This document shows positions 40,401 to 48,227 of a DNA stretch of 64,000 nucleotides, one piece after another; within the stretch, counting starts at the first letter, position 1, and each line of letters starts with the position of its first letter. This stretch comes from Nocardioides nematodiphilus. GTDB lineage: Bacteria; Actinomycetota; Actinomycetes; Propionibacteriales; Nocardioidaceae. A program made the translations under genes and the position numbers. The DNA lies in contig NZ_JAIWOY010000010.1 of assembly GCF_020216525.1 (NCBI RefSeq), positions 1 to 64,000 on the forward strand, written 5' to 3'. A model generated the notes under the pieces. It did not search any database and was not told where the DNA came from. It worked only from the letters and a program-made list of their open reading frames with translations.

Positions 40401-41105
40401 ATGCGCGCGCTCGTCGTGGCCCACGACCACACCTCCCCCATCGGCCCCATCGGCGAGCAGCTCGAGCGCCGCGGCTACCAGCTGGAGCACTTCCTCGCGA
40501 TCCCACCCGAGCACTTCGACGCCCCCGGGATCGCGGTGGACTTCCCCGACTTCACCGCCTACGACGCCGTCGTCGTCCTGGGCGCGATCTGGTCCGTCTA
40601 CGACGAGGCCACGATCGGCGCCTGGATCCACGACGAGATCGCGCAGGTGCGGGCGGCCGACGCCGCGGGCGTGCCGGTGCTCGGGATCTGCTTCGGCGGC
40701 CAGGTTCTCGCCGCCGCGCACGGCGGCTCGGTCGAGCGGGCCGCGCACGCCGAGATCGGCTGGACCGACGTGCACTCCGTGGATGAGTCCGTGGTGCCCG
40801 GCGGGCCGTGGTTCCAGTGGCACTTCGACCGGTGGGTGACACCGCCGGACGCCGAGCTGCTCGCCAGCAACGGCGCCGCGCCGCAGGCCTTCGCGCTGCG
40901 GCGCAACCTGGCCGTGCAGTTCCATCCCGAGCTGACGGGCGCCTCCCTGCTCGGCTGGCTGGACAACGGCGGCTACGCCGGCGCCCGCGCGGCCGGATTC
41001 GACGCCGGGATGATGCTCACCGAGACGGACCGCCTCCAGGCCGACGCCGCCGGGCGGGCCGCACTTCTGGTCGACGGATTCCTGGACCGGATCGCGCCGC
41101 GCTGA
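40401..41105 (+). CDS. Class I glutamine amidotransferase-like hydrolase
   Basis: A 234-residue stand-alone GATase-1 protein. The nucleophile elbow is LGICFGGQVLA with the catalytic Cys, and the His/Glu pair is in VQFHPEL. It is closer to GMP-synthase-type amidotransferases than to PuuD. In this setting, among glutamine-synthetase-like genes, it may hydrolyse a gamma-glutamylamide made by the pathway, by analogy with PuuD; that is inference. Starts at ATG 40401 (see promoter); an operator lies just upstream and a second operator follows its stop. Confidence 0.72.
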   Translation: MRALVVAHDHTSPIGPIGEQLERRGYQLEHFLAIPPEHFDAPGIAVDFPDFTAYDAVVVLGAIWSVYDEATIGAWIHDEIAQVRAADAAGVPVLGICFGGQVLAAAHGGSVERAAHAEIGWTDVHSVDESVVPGGPWFQWHFDRWVTPPDAELLASNGAAPQAFALRRNLAVQFHPELTGASLLGWLDNGGYAGARAAGFDAGMMLTETDRLQADAAGRAALLVDGFLDRIAPR

Positions 41106-41108
41106 TAT

Positions 41109-41124
41109 CGTTTGGGTACGAACG
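41109..41124. promoter_or_regulatory. Catabolic operator 2 (CGTTTGGGTACGAACG)
   Basis: Flanked by ATAT on both sides, which extends the palindrome to 24 bp (41105-41128). It lies 23 bases before the reductase ATG, so it probably covers its promoter. Confidence 0.75.
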
Positions 41125-41147
41125 ATATGCCGAAGGAAGGCGCCCCC

Positions 41148-42134
41148 ATGAGCCAGGCACTCGCTGAAGCCCGTACGGTCACCGAGCCCGAGATCGCCGC
41201 CGTCGTGCTGGCGGTCGACCTCGCCGCCGATGACGTGGTGCTGCTGACGCTCGGAGAGCGCGACGGCTCCGAGCTACCGGCCTGGGCGCCCGGCGCCCAC
41301 CTCGATCTGGTGCTGGGCGCCGATGAGGGCGGGGACGATCTGGTCCGCCAGTACTCCCTCTGCGGCGACCCCGCGGACCGCACCCGCTACCAGGTGGCCG
41401 TGCTGCGCGCCGCCGACTCCCGGGGCGGATCCGTGGCCGCCCACGAGCTGGTGCCCGGCTCCGAGCTGATCCTGCGCGGTCCGCGCAACCACTTCGCCCT
41501 CAAGCCGAGCCTCCGCTACGTCTTCATCGCCGGCGGCATCGGGATCACCCCGATCATCCCGATGATCGCCCAGGCCGAGGCGGCCGGCGCCGACTGGACG
41601 CTGCACTACGGCGGGCGCACGGCCGGCTCGATGGCGTTCTGCGACGCGCTGGCGACCTACGGCGATCGGGTCCGGCTGGTCCCCCAGGACGAGCACGGCA
41701 TGCTCGACCTGGCCACGATCCTCGGCACGCCCGCGGCCGGCACGCTGGTCTACTGCTGCGGCCCCGAGCCGCTGCTGAGGGCCGTCGAGGAGCACTGCGG
41801 GAAGTGGCCGGTCGGCTCACTGCACGTGGAGCGCTTCGATGCTCTCGACATCGACACCTCGGGCGACACCGCCTTCGAGCTGGTGCTGGAGCGGTCCGGC
41901 AAGACGCTCACGGTCGGCGCCGATGAGACCGTCCTCGAGGTGATGCGCGCCGCCGGCATCCACGTGCTGTCGTCGTGCCAGGAAGGCACCTGCGGCACCT
42001 GCGAGCAGACCGTCCTCGAGGGCGAGATCGACCACCGCGACGCCGTCCTGGACGACGAGGAGAAGGCCGAGGGCGAGTGCATGATGGTGTGCGTCTCGCG
42101 CTGCAAGGGCCCCCGCCTGGTGCTCGACGCCTGA
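41148..42134 (+). CDS. Flavin/2Fe-2S oxidoreductase (phthalate-dioxygenase-reductase type)
   Basis: A 328-residue one-chain electron-transfer protein. The FMN/FAD-binding barrel has RQYSLCGDP (the R-x-Y-S-L motif), the NAD domain FIAGGIGITPI, and the C-terminal plant-type ferredoxin domain SCQEGTCGTCEQTVLEG with the last Cys in CMMVCVSRCKG. This order (flavin, NAD, 2Fe-2S) is that of VanB/PDR reductases. These usually serve Rieske oxygenases, but none is present; the P450 facing it at 42254-43534 is the likely partner. GAAGGAAGG at 41132-41140 supports ATG 41148. Confidence 0.83.
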   Translation: MSQALAEARTVTEPEIAAVVLAVDLAADDVVLLTLGERDGSELPAWAPGAHLDLVLGADEGGDDLVRQYSLCGDPADRTRYQVAVLRAADSRGGSVAAHELVPGSELILRGPRNHFALKPSLRYVFIAGGIGITPIIPMIAQAEAAGADWTLHYGGRTAGSMAFCDALATYGDRVRLVPQDEHGMLDLATILGTPAAGTLVYCCGPEPLLRAVEEHCGKWPVGSLHVERFDALDIDTSGDTAFELVLERSGKTLTVGADETVLEVMRAAGIHVLSSCQEGTCGTCEQTVLEGEIDHRDAVLDDEEKAEGECMMVCVSRCKGPRLVLDA

Positions 42135-42147
42135 GCGACCCGTATAT

Positions 42148-42250
42148 AGATGAGCACGGCCTGGCATCTCGCCGGACCGTGCTCATCTTTATAGGCCCCT
42201 ATAAAGATGAGCACGCCGGCCCCGTAGGACCGGCGTGCTCATCTGTATAC
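42148..42250. terminator. Tandem mirror hairpins between reductase and P450 genes
   Basis: Two strong hairpins in a 119-base gap between convergent genes. The first pairs 42148-42159 with 42177-42188; the second pairs 42205-42219 with 42230-42244 (15 perfect pairs). Both use the same core AGATGAGCACG and its complement. The inner arms (42178-42195 and 42198-42215) also pair perfectly with each other, so a central stem can form instead. Each has TATA at its outer edge but no long T-run. Probably a double terminator. Confidence 0.7.
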
Positions 42251-42253
42251 GCG

Positions 42254-43534
42254 TCAGGACGCCTCGGTGATCCTCACCGGGAAGGCCTTGATGCCGTTGA
42301 CGAAGTTGGAGCGGACCCGCTTGACCTCGCCGTCCAGCTCGATCGAGGCCAGCCGCGGCAGGAGCTCCTGGAACATCAGCTTGATCTCCATCCGGGCGAG
42401 GTTGTTGCCCAGGCACAGGTGCGGGCTGCCCTTGCCGAAGGTCATGTGGTCGACGTTCGTCCGGGTCACGTCGATCCGGTACGGGTCGGGGAAGACCCGC
42501 TCGTCGCGGTTGCCGGAGGCGAACCACATCACGACCTTGTCGCCCTCCTTGATGGGCTGACCGGCCAGCTCCAGGTCACGGGTCGCGGTCCGCCGGAAGT
42601 GGAAGACCGGCGAGGCCCAGCGCAGCAGCTCCTCGACCCCGGTCTCCATCAGCGCCGGGTCGGCCGCGAGCATCTCGAGCTGGTCGCGCTGCTCGATCAG
42701 CCCGAGCATCGACTGGCTGATCGCGTGCCGGGTGGTCTCGTTGCCCGCGATCACGAGCAGCGAGAAGTAGTTGTTGAAGTCCTCCTGCGACAGCGGCACA
42801 CCGTCGGAGGGCATCTTGTTCGCCAGGATCGACACCAGGTCCACCCCGTCGCCGCCCACCCGGGCCTCGCGCAGCTCGTTGCCGTACGCCCACACGTCGA
42901 GCACCGTCGGCGAGCGGAACGGGAGATGCTTGTACTTCTCCGACTCCGGGTCGTCGAGCCGCACCTTCGCGTAGTCGGGGTCGGCGTTGGCGACCATCTC
43001 GTTGCCCCAGGCGATCAGCTGGGGCGTCATCTCCGCCGGCACGTCCAACAGGCGCGCGAGCACCTGGATCGGGAAGTCGGCGCTGATCAGCTTCACGAAG
43101 TCGATCCGGCCGTCGTTCTCACGCGCGGCGGCGAAGGCCCGGTCGACCGTCTGCTTGGTGAGCTCGCGCAGGAAGGACTCGTAGTTCTTCATCAGGTTGC
43201 GCGGGCTGAACTCGCGGTGGATGAGGTGGCGCAGCGCCGCGTGCCGGGCGCCGTCGGTCTCCAGCAGCGAGCGGCGGGCATCGGCGAGGTCGTCATCGAT
43301 GTCCTCGAGGTTGACGAACTTCGTCGAGGTGAAGGTCTCCGCATCACGGTCGACGGTCCAGATGTCCTCATAGCGCGTGACGGCCCAGAAGCCCTTGCCG
43401 TCGGACTCCTCGGTCCAGTGGACCGGAGACTCCGCGCGCAGGGTGTCGAACTGGGCGTAGCCGCGCTCGTCGGCGAAGCCGTCGATGTCGGCGAGGTTCA
43501 CCTCGGCGAGAGGTACGGGGGCGTGGCGGGGCAT
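42254..43534 (-). CDS. Cytochrome P450
   Basis: A 426-residue soluble bacterial P450. I-helix oxygen-binding LLVIAGNETTRHAI, the K-helix E-x-x-R in VEELLRWASPV, and heme loop FGKGSPHLCLG with the thiolate Cys at residue 374. The loop has one more residue than the shortest consensus, as is usual in several actinobacterial families. ATG 43534 with GAGAGGAA upstream. It lies 26 bases after the glutamine-synthetase-like gene in one operon. P450s beside such synthetases occur in morpholine/piperidine degraders (established); here, oxidation of an amine or its glutamyl conjugate is inferred. Confidence 0.9.
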   Translation of the reverse strand: MPRHAPVPLAEVNLADIDGFADERGYAQFDTLRAESPVHWTEESDGKGFWAVTRYEDIWTVDRDAETFTSTKFVNLEDIDDDLADARRSLLETDGARHAALRHLIHREFSPRNLMKNYESFLRELTKQTVDRAFAAARENDGRIDFVKLISADFPIQVLARLLDVPAEMTPQLIAWGNEMVANADPDYAKVRLDDPESEKYKHLPFRSPTVLDVWAYGNELREARVGGDGVDLVSILANKMPSDGVPLSQEDFNNYFSLLVIAGNETTRHAISQSMLGLIEQRDQLEMLAADPALMETGVEELLRWASPVFHFRRTATRDLELAGQPIKEGDKVVMWFASGNRDERVFPDPYRIDVTRTNVDHMTFGKGSPHLCLGNNLARMEIKLMFQELLPRLASIELDGEVKRVRSNFVNGIKAFPVRITEAS

Positions 43535-43560
43535 GGTGGTCTCGGTTCCTCTCGGAGAGA

Positions 43561-44913
43561 TCAGAGATGGGTGGCGTACTCGCGGAACTCCCAGTCGGTC
43601 ACGGCCGACCGGAAGCGCGCGATCTCGTCGCGCTTGTAGGCGAGGAACGCGGTGGTGAAGGGCGTGCCGAGCAGGTCCCCGATCTCCTTGTCGGCCTCGA
43701 GCGCGTCGAGGGCGGCGTCCAGGCTCTGCGGCAGCATCTCGGAGCGCTCCGGGTCGTAGCCGTAGCCGACCAGCGCGGCCGGCGGCTCGATCTTGTTGCG
43801 GATGCCGAGGAGGGCACCGGCGAGCAGACCGGCGATGGCGAGGTACGCGTTGGCGCTCGCGTCGCCGAGGCGGAGCTCGAGGCGGGTGGAGCCGCCACGC
43901 TCGGGCGGCACCCGCAGCATCGCGCTCCGGTTGTCCAGGCCCCAGTCGATCAGCCACGGCGCGAGGGTGTCGGGACCGAAGCGCTTGTACGAGTTGATGG
44001 TCGGGTTCGCGATCGCGGCGATGGCCGGGGCGTGGGCCAGGATGCCGCCGATCGCGTGCCGGGCGAGCTCGGAGAGGCCGTCCTCGACCCCGGGGTCCGC
44101 GAAGAGCGAGCCACCGGCGTCGTCGACCAGGGAGAAGTGCAGGTGGAAGCCGGAGCCGCCCTCGTCGTTGAAGGGCTTCGGCATGAAGGTCGCCATCCGC
44201 CCACTGCGCCGGGCGAGCTCCTTGACCGCGTCCTTGAACCGGTGGGCGCGGTCGGCGGCGTCGAGCGCCTCGCTGTGCCACATGTTGATCTCGTACTGAC
44301 CCGAGGAGAACTCGTGGTTGGCGGCGAAGACCTCGAGGCCGTAGTCGCCGAGGAGGCGCAGCGACTCGATAAGGGTGTTCTCCGGGTCGCCCTTGCGGCC
44401 GGTCGTGTAGACGTTGCCGGTGCTCTCGCCGTACCGCCGCCACCCGTTGGGCGCGGCGGCGTCCTGCTCCATCACGTAGAACTCGAGCTCGGGCCCCACG
44501 ATCGGGCTGAGGCCGAGCTGCTTGAACTGCTCGACGAGCTGGCGCAGCACGTGGCGCGGGCTCTCCTGCGAGGGCGTGCCGTCGGGGTTGAAGAGGTCGG
44601 CGATGCAGTGCGCGACGCCCGGCTCCCACGGCACCGCCTGCAACGTGCTGACGTCGGGGAAGGCCACGATGTCGGGCAGGCCGGCCGAGAGGCCGCCCTC
44701 GAAGTCGACCACGCCGCCGAGCGGGGTGGTGGTGTAGACCGAGCGGCAGAAGGCGACACCGCCGCCGACACTGCGCGCGAAGCGGTTCACCAGCACGTCA
44801 CGGCCGCGGTCGACGCCGAGCAGGTCGGCATAGCCGAGGCGGACGACGTCGATGCCGTCACTCGCCAGGGCGTCCTGCGCGCTCGGGAGTCCGGAGGTGT
44901 CGAAATGGCTCAA
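43561..44913 (-). CDS. Glutamine synthetase-like gamma-glutamylamide synthetase 1
   Basis: A 450-residue member of the glutamine synthetase superfamily, likely joining glutamate to an amine with ATP as PuuA and IpuC do. Visible: the N-terminal VVRLGYADLLGVDRGRDV (beta-grasp, F-x-D-x-x-G-x-x-R-G-K-type), IVGPELEFYVM with metal-binding Glu residues, HEFSSGQYEINM, GSGFHLHFSL and the late RLELRLGDASANAYLA. The frame begins at TTG 44946, but TTG 44913 has GGAAGGA seven bases upstream and is preferred. Operator 3 lies 21 bases upstream of it. Shares an operon with the P450 gene. Confidence 0.8.
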   Translation of the reverse strand: MSHFDTSGLPSAQDALASDGIDVVRLGYADLLGVDRGRDVLVNRFARSVGGGVAFCRSVYTTTPLGGVVDFEGGLSAGLPDIVAFPDVSTLQAVPWEPGVAHCIADLFNPDGTPSQESPRHVLRQLVEQFKQLGLSPIVGPELEFYVMEQDAAAPNGWRRYGESTGNVYTTGRKGDPENTLIESLRLLGDYGLEVFAANHEFSSGQYEINMWHSEALDAADRAHRFKDAVKELARRSGRMATFMPKPFNDEGGSGFHLHFSLVDDAGGSLFADPGVEDGLSELARHAIGGILAHAPAIAAIANPTINSYKRFGPDTLAPWLIDWGLDNRSAMLRVPPERGGSTRLELRLGDASANAYLAIAGLLAGALLGIRNKIEPPAALVGYGYDPERSEMLPQSLDAALDALEADKEIGDLLGTPFTTAFLAYKRDEIARFRSAVTDWEFREYATHL

Positions 44914-44933
44914 CGGAGGATCCTTCCAAAACT

Positions 44934-44949
44934 CGTTTGGCTCCAAACA
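44934..44949. promoter_or_regulatory. Catabolic operator 3 (CGTTTGGCTCCAAACA)
   Basis: Last base differs from the palindrome. Located just before the glutamine-synthetase-like/P450 operon. Confidence 0.72.
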
Positions 44950-45005
44950 GTATGACGGTGAGGCGGATCACACAACCCCTTGTCGTGCCTCGCTGGATCT
45001 CGTAA

Positions 45006-45021
45006 CGTTCGTACCCAAACG
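45006..45021. promoter_or_regulatory. Catabolic operator 4 (CGTTCGTACCCAAACG)
   Basis: Its reverse complement is identical to operator 2. It lies 17 bases before the GTG of the acetoacetate-decarboxylase-family gene. Confidence 0.75.
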
Positions 45022-45037
45022 ATTTCAGGAGTGCATC

Positions 45038-45850
45038 GTGCAGCAGCTCACCGGCTTCCTCTACCCGCGTACGGCGACGGGGCGCGCCACGCTCATCCCC
45101 GACCCGCAGTGGCAGTACTCCGGCGACCTTCTCACCGTCGAGTATCGGACGGATCCGGCCAAGGTGCGGGCCCTTCTGCCCGAGCCGTTGGACCTGGCGC
45201 CGGAGGATCCGGGTGCGGTCGCGCTGATCTGGGCCGACTGGCAGTCCTGCTCGGCGTCGCGCGAGGAGCTGCTCGACCCGATCCGCTCCCAGTACAAGGA
45301 GGCGTTCGTCGTGGTGCGCTGCTCCTTCCGCGGCGTCACCTACTCCCGCTGCGTCTACATCTGGGTCGACAAGGACTTCGCGATCGGGCGCGGCATCCAC
45401 CAGGGCTACCCGAAGAAGATCGGGTCGATGCACCAGACCCGCCCCCACCGCTTCGGCCAGGCGGCCCCGCAGATCGAGGCCGGCGGCGTCTTCGGCGCCA
45501 CCCTCGCCGCCGGCGATCGCCGCCTGGCCGAGGCCGTGCTGACCCTGCGCGAGGAGTCCGAGACCAACGGCTTCGTGAACAGCCACCCGATGGCCCACCA
45601 CCGCTGGGTGCACAGCATCGACGGCCCGGGCGACGCGTACGCCGAGCTGATCTCGTCGGGCGCCGCCTCCTTCGAGGCTGGTCCGGCCTGGTCCGGCGAC
45701 GTGGACGTGCGCCTCTTCGACTCCCCCACCGAGGAGCTCGCCGACCTCACCGTCGACGAGGTCATCGGCGGCTACTACCGCCAGGTCGGCGTGGTCTGGA
45801 ACGGCGGGGCGACCCTCGCGCGCCGGCAGCCGGACGGGACGTGGTCCTGA
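45038..45850 (+). CDS. Acetoacetate decarboxylase-family protein
   Basis: A 270-residue protein with the ADC fold: LTVEYRTDPAKVRALLPEPL at the start, the YKEAFVVVRCSFRGVTYSRCVYIWVD core and GYPKKIGSMHQTR, which holds the P-K-K where ADC has its Schiff-base lysines. It may decarboxylate a beta- or alpha-keto acid, or act as an aldolase/dehydratase, as some family members do. Start GTG 45038 with AGGAG at 45027-45031. Under the same operator as the P450, so it belongs to the same pathway; its step is unknown. Confidence 0.75.
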   Translation: MQQLTGFLYPRTATGRATLIPDPQWQYSGDLLTVEYRTDPAKVRALLPEPLDLAPEDPGAVALIWADWQSCSASREELLDPIRSQYKEAFVVVRCSFRGVTYSRCVYIWVDKDFAIGRGIHQGYPKKIGSMHQTRPHRFGQAAPQIEAGGVFGATLAAGDRRLAEAVLTLREESETNGFVNSHPMAHHRWVHSIDGPGDAYAELISSGAASFEAGPAWSGDVDVRLFDSPTEELADLTVDEVIGGYYRQVGVVWNGGATLARRQPDGTWS

Positions 45851-45877
45851 TCGGGCCCGGGACCATGACCCGTGCCC

Positions 45878-45883
45878 TAGGGT
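45878..45883 (+). promoter_or_regulatory. -10 box (TAGGGT) of marR gene
   Basis: Six bases before ATG 45890, the spacing of a leaderless transcript. No catabolic operator copy is present here, so the regulator may be expressed constantly. Confidence 0.45.
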
Positions 45884-45889
45884 TCGAGC

Positions 45890-46387
45890 ATGCCTGACCG
45901 CCACACCCTCGCCGAGGTCGAGCGGGCGACCCGCGAGCGGGTCGAGCACCTGCCCCTGGACTTCACCGCCTCGCACGCGCTGCTCAGCCTGTACCGCGCC
46001 GCCAACGCGGTCCGAGGTCGCCTGACCAACACGGTGCTGCGGCCCAACGACCTCACCTGGACGGGCTTCCTGGTGCTGTGGACGCTGTGGATCTGGGACT
46101 CGATGGAGACCCGTGAGGTCGCCGACTCGGTGGGGATCAGCAAGGGCACGCTGACCGGCGTCGCCAAGACCCTGATGGCCCGTGACCTGATCGAGCGGAT
46201 CCCCTCGGTCGAGGACCGCCGCCTGGTCAGCCTCAAGCTCACGCCCGAGGGCGTGCGGCTGATGGAGGAGATCTACCCCGAGTTCAACAAGACCGAGTCG
46301 ACCATCGTCGGTGACGTCAGCGCCGAGCACCTGACGGTGATGACCGACTCGCTGCGCACGCTGGTGGAGTCCTCCGAGGCGGAGTGA
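45890..46387 (+). CDS. MarR-family transcriptional regulator
   Basis: A 165-residue MarR regulator. The winged helix-turn-helix is visible: REVADSVGISKGTLTGVAKTLMARDLIERIPSVEDRRLVSLKLTPEG, with the wing D-x-R-R. MarR dimers bind 16-20 bp palindromes and are released by phenolic or carboxylate ligands. The six CGTTTGG...AACG operators around it make this the first candidate for their binder. N- and C-terminal helices form the dimer interface. Confidence 0.85.
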   Translation: MPDRHTLAEVERATRERVEHLPLDFTASHALLSLYRAANAVRGRLTNTVLRPNDLTWTGFLVLWTLWIWDSMETREVADSVGISKGTLTGVAKTLMARDLIERIPSVEDRRLVSLKLTPEGVRLMEEIYPEFNKTESTIVGDVSAEHLTVMTDSLRTLVESSEAE

Positions 46388-46394
46388 CGTCCGA

Positions 46395-46435
46395 CGGAGC
46401 GGGCCGGCCCTCCGGGGAGGACCGGGCCCGCTCCG
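46395..46435. terminator. Hairpin between marR and permease genes
   Basis: Arms 46395-46405 and 46425-46435 (11 pairs, GC-rich) in the 64-base gap between convergent genes. No T-run. Confidence 0.55.
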
Positions 46436-46451
46436 CCCTCGAAGAGCGCGC

Positions 46452-48047
46452 TCAGAGAGCCGGCTCGGCCGCCCCCACCGGCGGCACCGGCGGCTCGGGC
46501 ACGTCGATGGTGTGCACCGGCCCGGTGAACCAGTTCTTCGCCGAGACCGACCACCAGATCGCGAGCAGCACCAGCACGCCGACCGTCATGACGGGGGCGT
46601 AGTTGACGCTGGCCCAGTCGAACTCGTCGCGCCAGGGAGCGCCGAGCGGCGAGGTCGGCAGCATCAGCACGACACCGACGATGACGATCTCCAGCACCGC
46701 GATCGGGTTCATCCAGCGATAGCGCCGGCCGTTGTTCCAGCTGCCGAGCTCGAACTTCTCGCCGTGGCGCCACCGCAGGAAGATCGGGATGGCGAAGGAG
46801 AAGTAGAGCCCGATCACCGAGACCGACGTGACCGCGTAGAACGCCGTCGGGATGCCGTTGACCGACTTGAGCGCCGGCAGCGTGATGAGCGCCGCGACGA
46901 CCGCGGCGGCGATGACGGCGTTCACCGGCGTGCGGTGGTGGTTGACCCTCGACCACAGGTGCGATCCGGGGACGGCCCGGTCACGGCTGAACGCGAACAT
47001 CATCCGCGAGGTGGAGGTCAGGCAGGCGGTCGCGCAGAAGAGCTGGGCGACCGAGGAGATGAAGAGCAGCGTGCCGGCCCAGTGCGCGCCGAGCGAGGTG
47101 TCGAAGATGTACGCCACCCCGCCGGCCGGGATGCTGCCGTAGTCCGGGGTGCCGTCCGCCGCCTTCGGGATGGCGAAGGTGATCGCGAGCAGCAGGATGT
47201 AGCCGCCGACGGCGGAGTAGAAGATCGACTGCCAGATGCCCTTCGCGGCGGTGCGGGCTGCTCCCTGGGTCTCCTCCGACAGGTGGACCGAGGCGTCGAA
47301 GCCGGTGATCGTGTACTGCGTCAGGATGAAGCCGAACGGGATGATCGCCAGCCAGAAGCCGACCGTGCTGGTCGAGCCGTCGGCCTGCCAGCCCGACGCG
47401 TTGAACCGGTCGGTGAAGACCTGGGACAGGCTGAGGTGGTCGTCGGGGATGACGATCAGCGCGACGATCAGCACTGCGGCGCCGGCCACGTGCCACCAGA
47501 CCGAGACGTTGTTGAGCAGGGCCAGCAGGTGGCTGGAGAAGATGTTGATCAGGGCGATCAGGAACAGGATCACCAGGAAGAACACGAAGACCCGGTTGAG
47601 CGAGAAGCCGTCGGTCCAGCCCCACTCCTCGAAGGTCAGCTCGAAGAACGTCGCACAGCCGTACGCCACCGAGGCGGTCACCGCGACCAGGCCGATCAGG
47701 TTGAGCCAGCCGGTGAAGAACCCGGCGCGTGGGCCGCCGAGCTTGGAGGCCCAGTAGTAGATGCCGCCCGAGGTCGGCATCGAGGAGACCAGCTCGGCCA
47801 TCGTCAGGCCGATGATCAGGATGAAGATCGAGATGATCGGCCACGACCACGAGATCGACACCGGGCCGCCGTTGGCGATGCCGGCGCCGTAGGTGGTCAG
47901 ACAGCCGGCGAGGATCGAGATGATCGAGAACGAGATGGCGAAGTTGGAGAAGCCGGACCAGGTCCGCGAGAGCTCCTGCTTGTAGCCCAGCTGCGCGAGA
48001 TGGGCCTCGTCGTCCAGGTGGACGTCGGATTCGTGTCCTTCGGGCAT
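46452..48047 (-). CDS. APC-superfamily amino acid/amine permease 1
   Basis: A 531-residue membrane transporter with about 12 hydrophobic spans. It begins after a 25-residue acidic tail with YKQELSRTWSGFSNFAISFSIISILAG; MAELVSSMPTSGGIYYWASKLGG is the APC consensus amphipathic region after TM2, and LTQYTITGFDASVHLSEET is the TM6 region. Resembles GabP/choline-type permeases of actinobacteria. It probably imports the amine used by the synthetase operon transcribed away from it. ATG 48047 with AGGAGAA upstream. It shares its 5' gap with the GntR gene, which holds a TGGT-N10-ACCA repeat. Confidence 0.82.
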   Translation of the reverse strand: MPEGHESDVHLDDEAHLAQLGYKQELSRTWSGFSNFAISFSIISILAGCLTTYGAGIANGGPVSISWSWPIISIFILIIGLTMAELVSSMPTSGGIYYWASKLGGPRAGFFTGWLNLIGLVAVTASVAYGCATFFELTFEEWGWTDGFSLNRVFVFFLVILFLIALINIFSSHLLALLNNVSVWWHVAGAAVLIVALIVIPDDHLSLSQVFTDRFNASGWQADGSTSTVGFWLAIIPFGFILTQYTITGFDASVHLSEETQGAARTAAKGIWQSIFYSAVGGYILLLAITFAIPKAADGTPDYGSIPAGGVAYIFDTSLGAHWAGTLLFISSVAQLFCATACLTSTSRMMFAFSRDRAVPGSHLWSRVNHHRTPVNAVIAAAVVAALITLPALKSVNGIPTAFYAVTSVSVIGLYFSFAIPIFLRWRHGEKFELGSWNNGRRYRWMNPIAVLEIVIVGVVLMLPTSPLGAPWRDEFDWASVNYAPVMTVGVLVLLAIWWSVSAKNWFTGPVHTIDVPEPPVPPVGAAEPAL

Positions 48048-48154
48048 GCGATTCTCCTGGAATCAGTGTCGGGGGCCATGCAGACGTGGATCACACCGAG
48101 CTTCCTCGGAACCTAGCCCCGCGCTCGTCAGGGTGTAAACAGGTCACGGAAAAT

Positions 48155-48172
48155 TGGTATGAACCCAGACCA
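48155..48172. promoter_or_regulatory. Likely GntR operator (TGGT-N10-ACCA)
   Basis: Inverted half-sites of the TGGT/ACCA type used by FadR-subfamily GntR proteins, in the divergent gap between the permease and the GntR gene. The half-site spacing is longer than the usual TGGT-N3-ACCA, so the assignment is tentative. Confidence 0.4.
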
Positions 48173-48190
48173 TTAACCTCTTCTCAACCG

Positions 48191-48220
48191 TTGACGCCCG
48201 ACCAGGGAGCGCCCCAGACT
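48191..48220 (+). promoter_or_regulatory. Promoter of GntR operon
   Basis: TTGACG (48191-48196), 18 bases, CAGACT (48215-48220), then seven bases to ATG 48228: a good -35, a weak -10 and a leaderless start. Confidence 0.5.
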
Positions 48221-48227
48221 GGCCGCC

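Noticed and set aside
42254..43534. P450 heme loop FGKGSPHLCLG seen as abnormal because of one extra residue before Cys.
   Set aside because: The longer loop with P-H-x-C is common in several actinobacterial P450 families; all other key motifs are intact.
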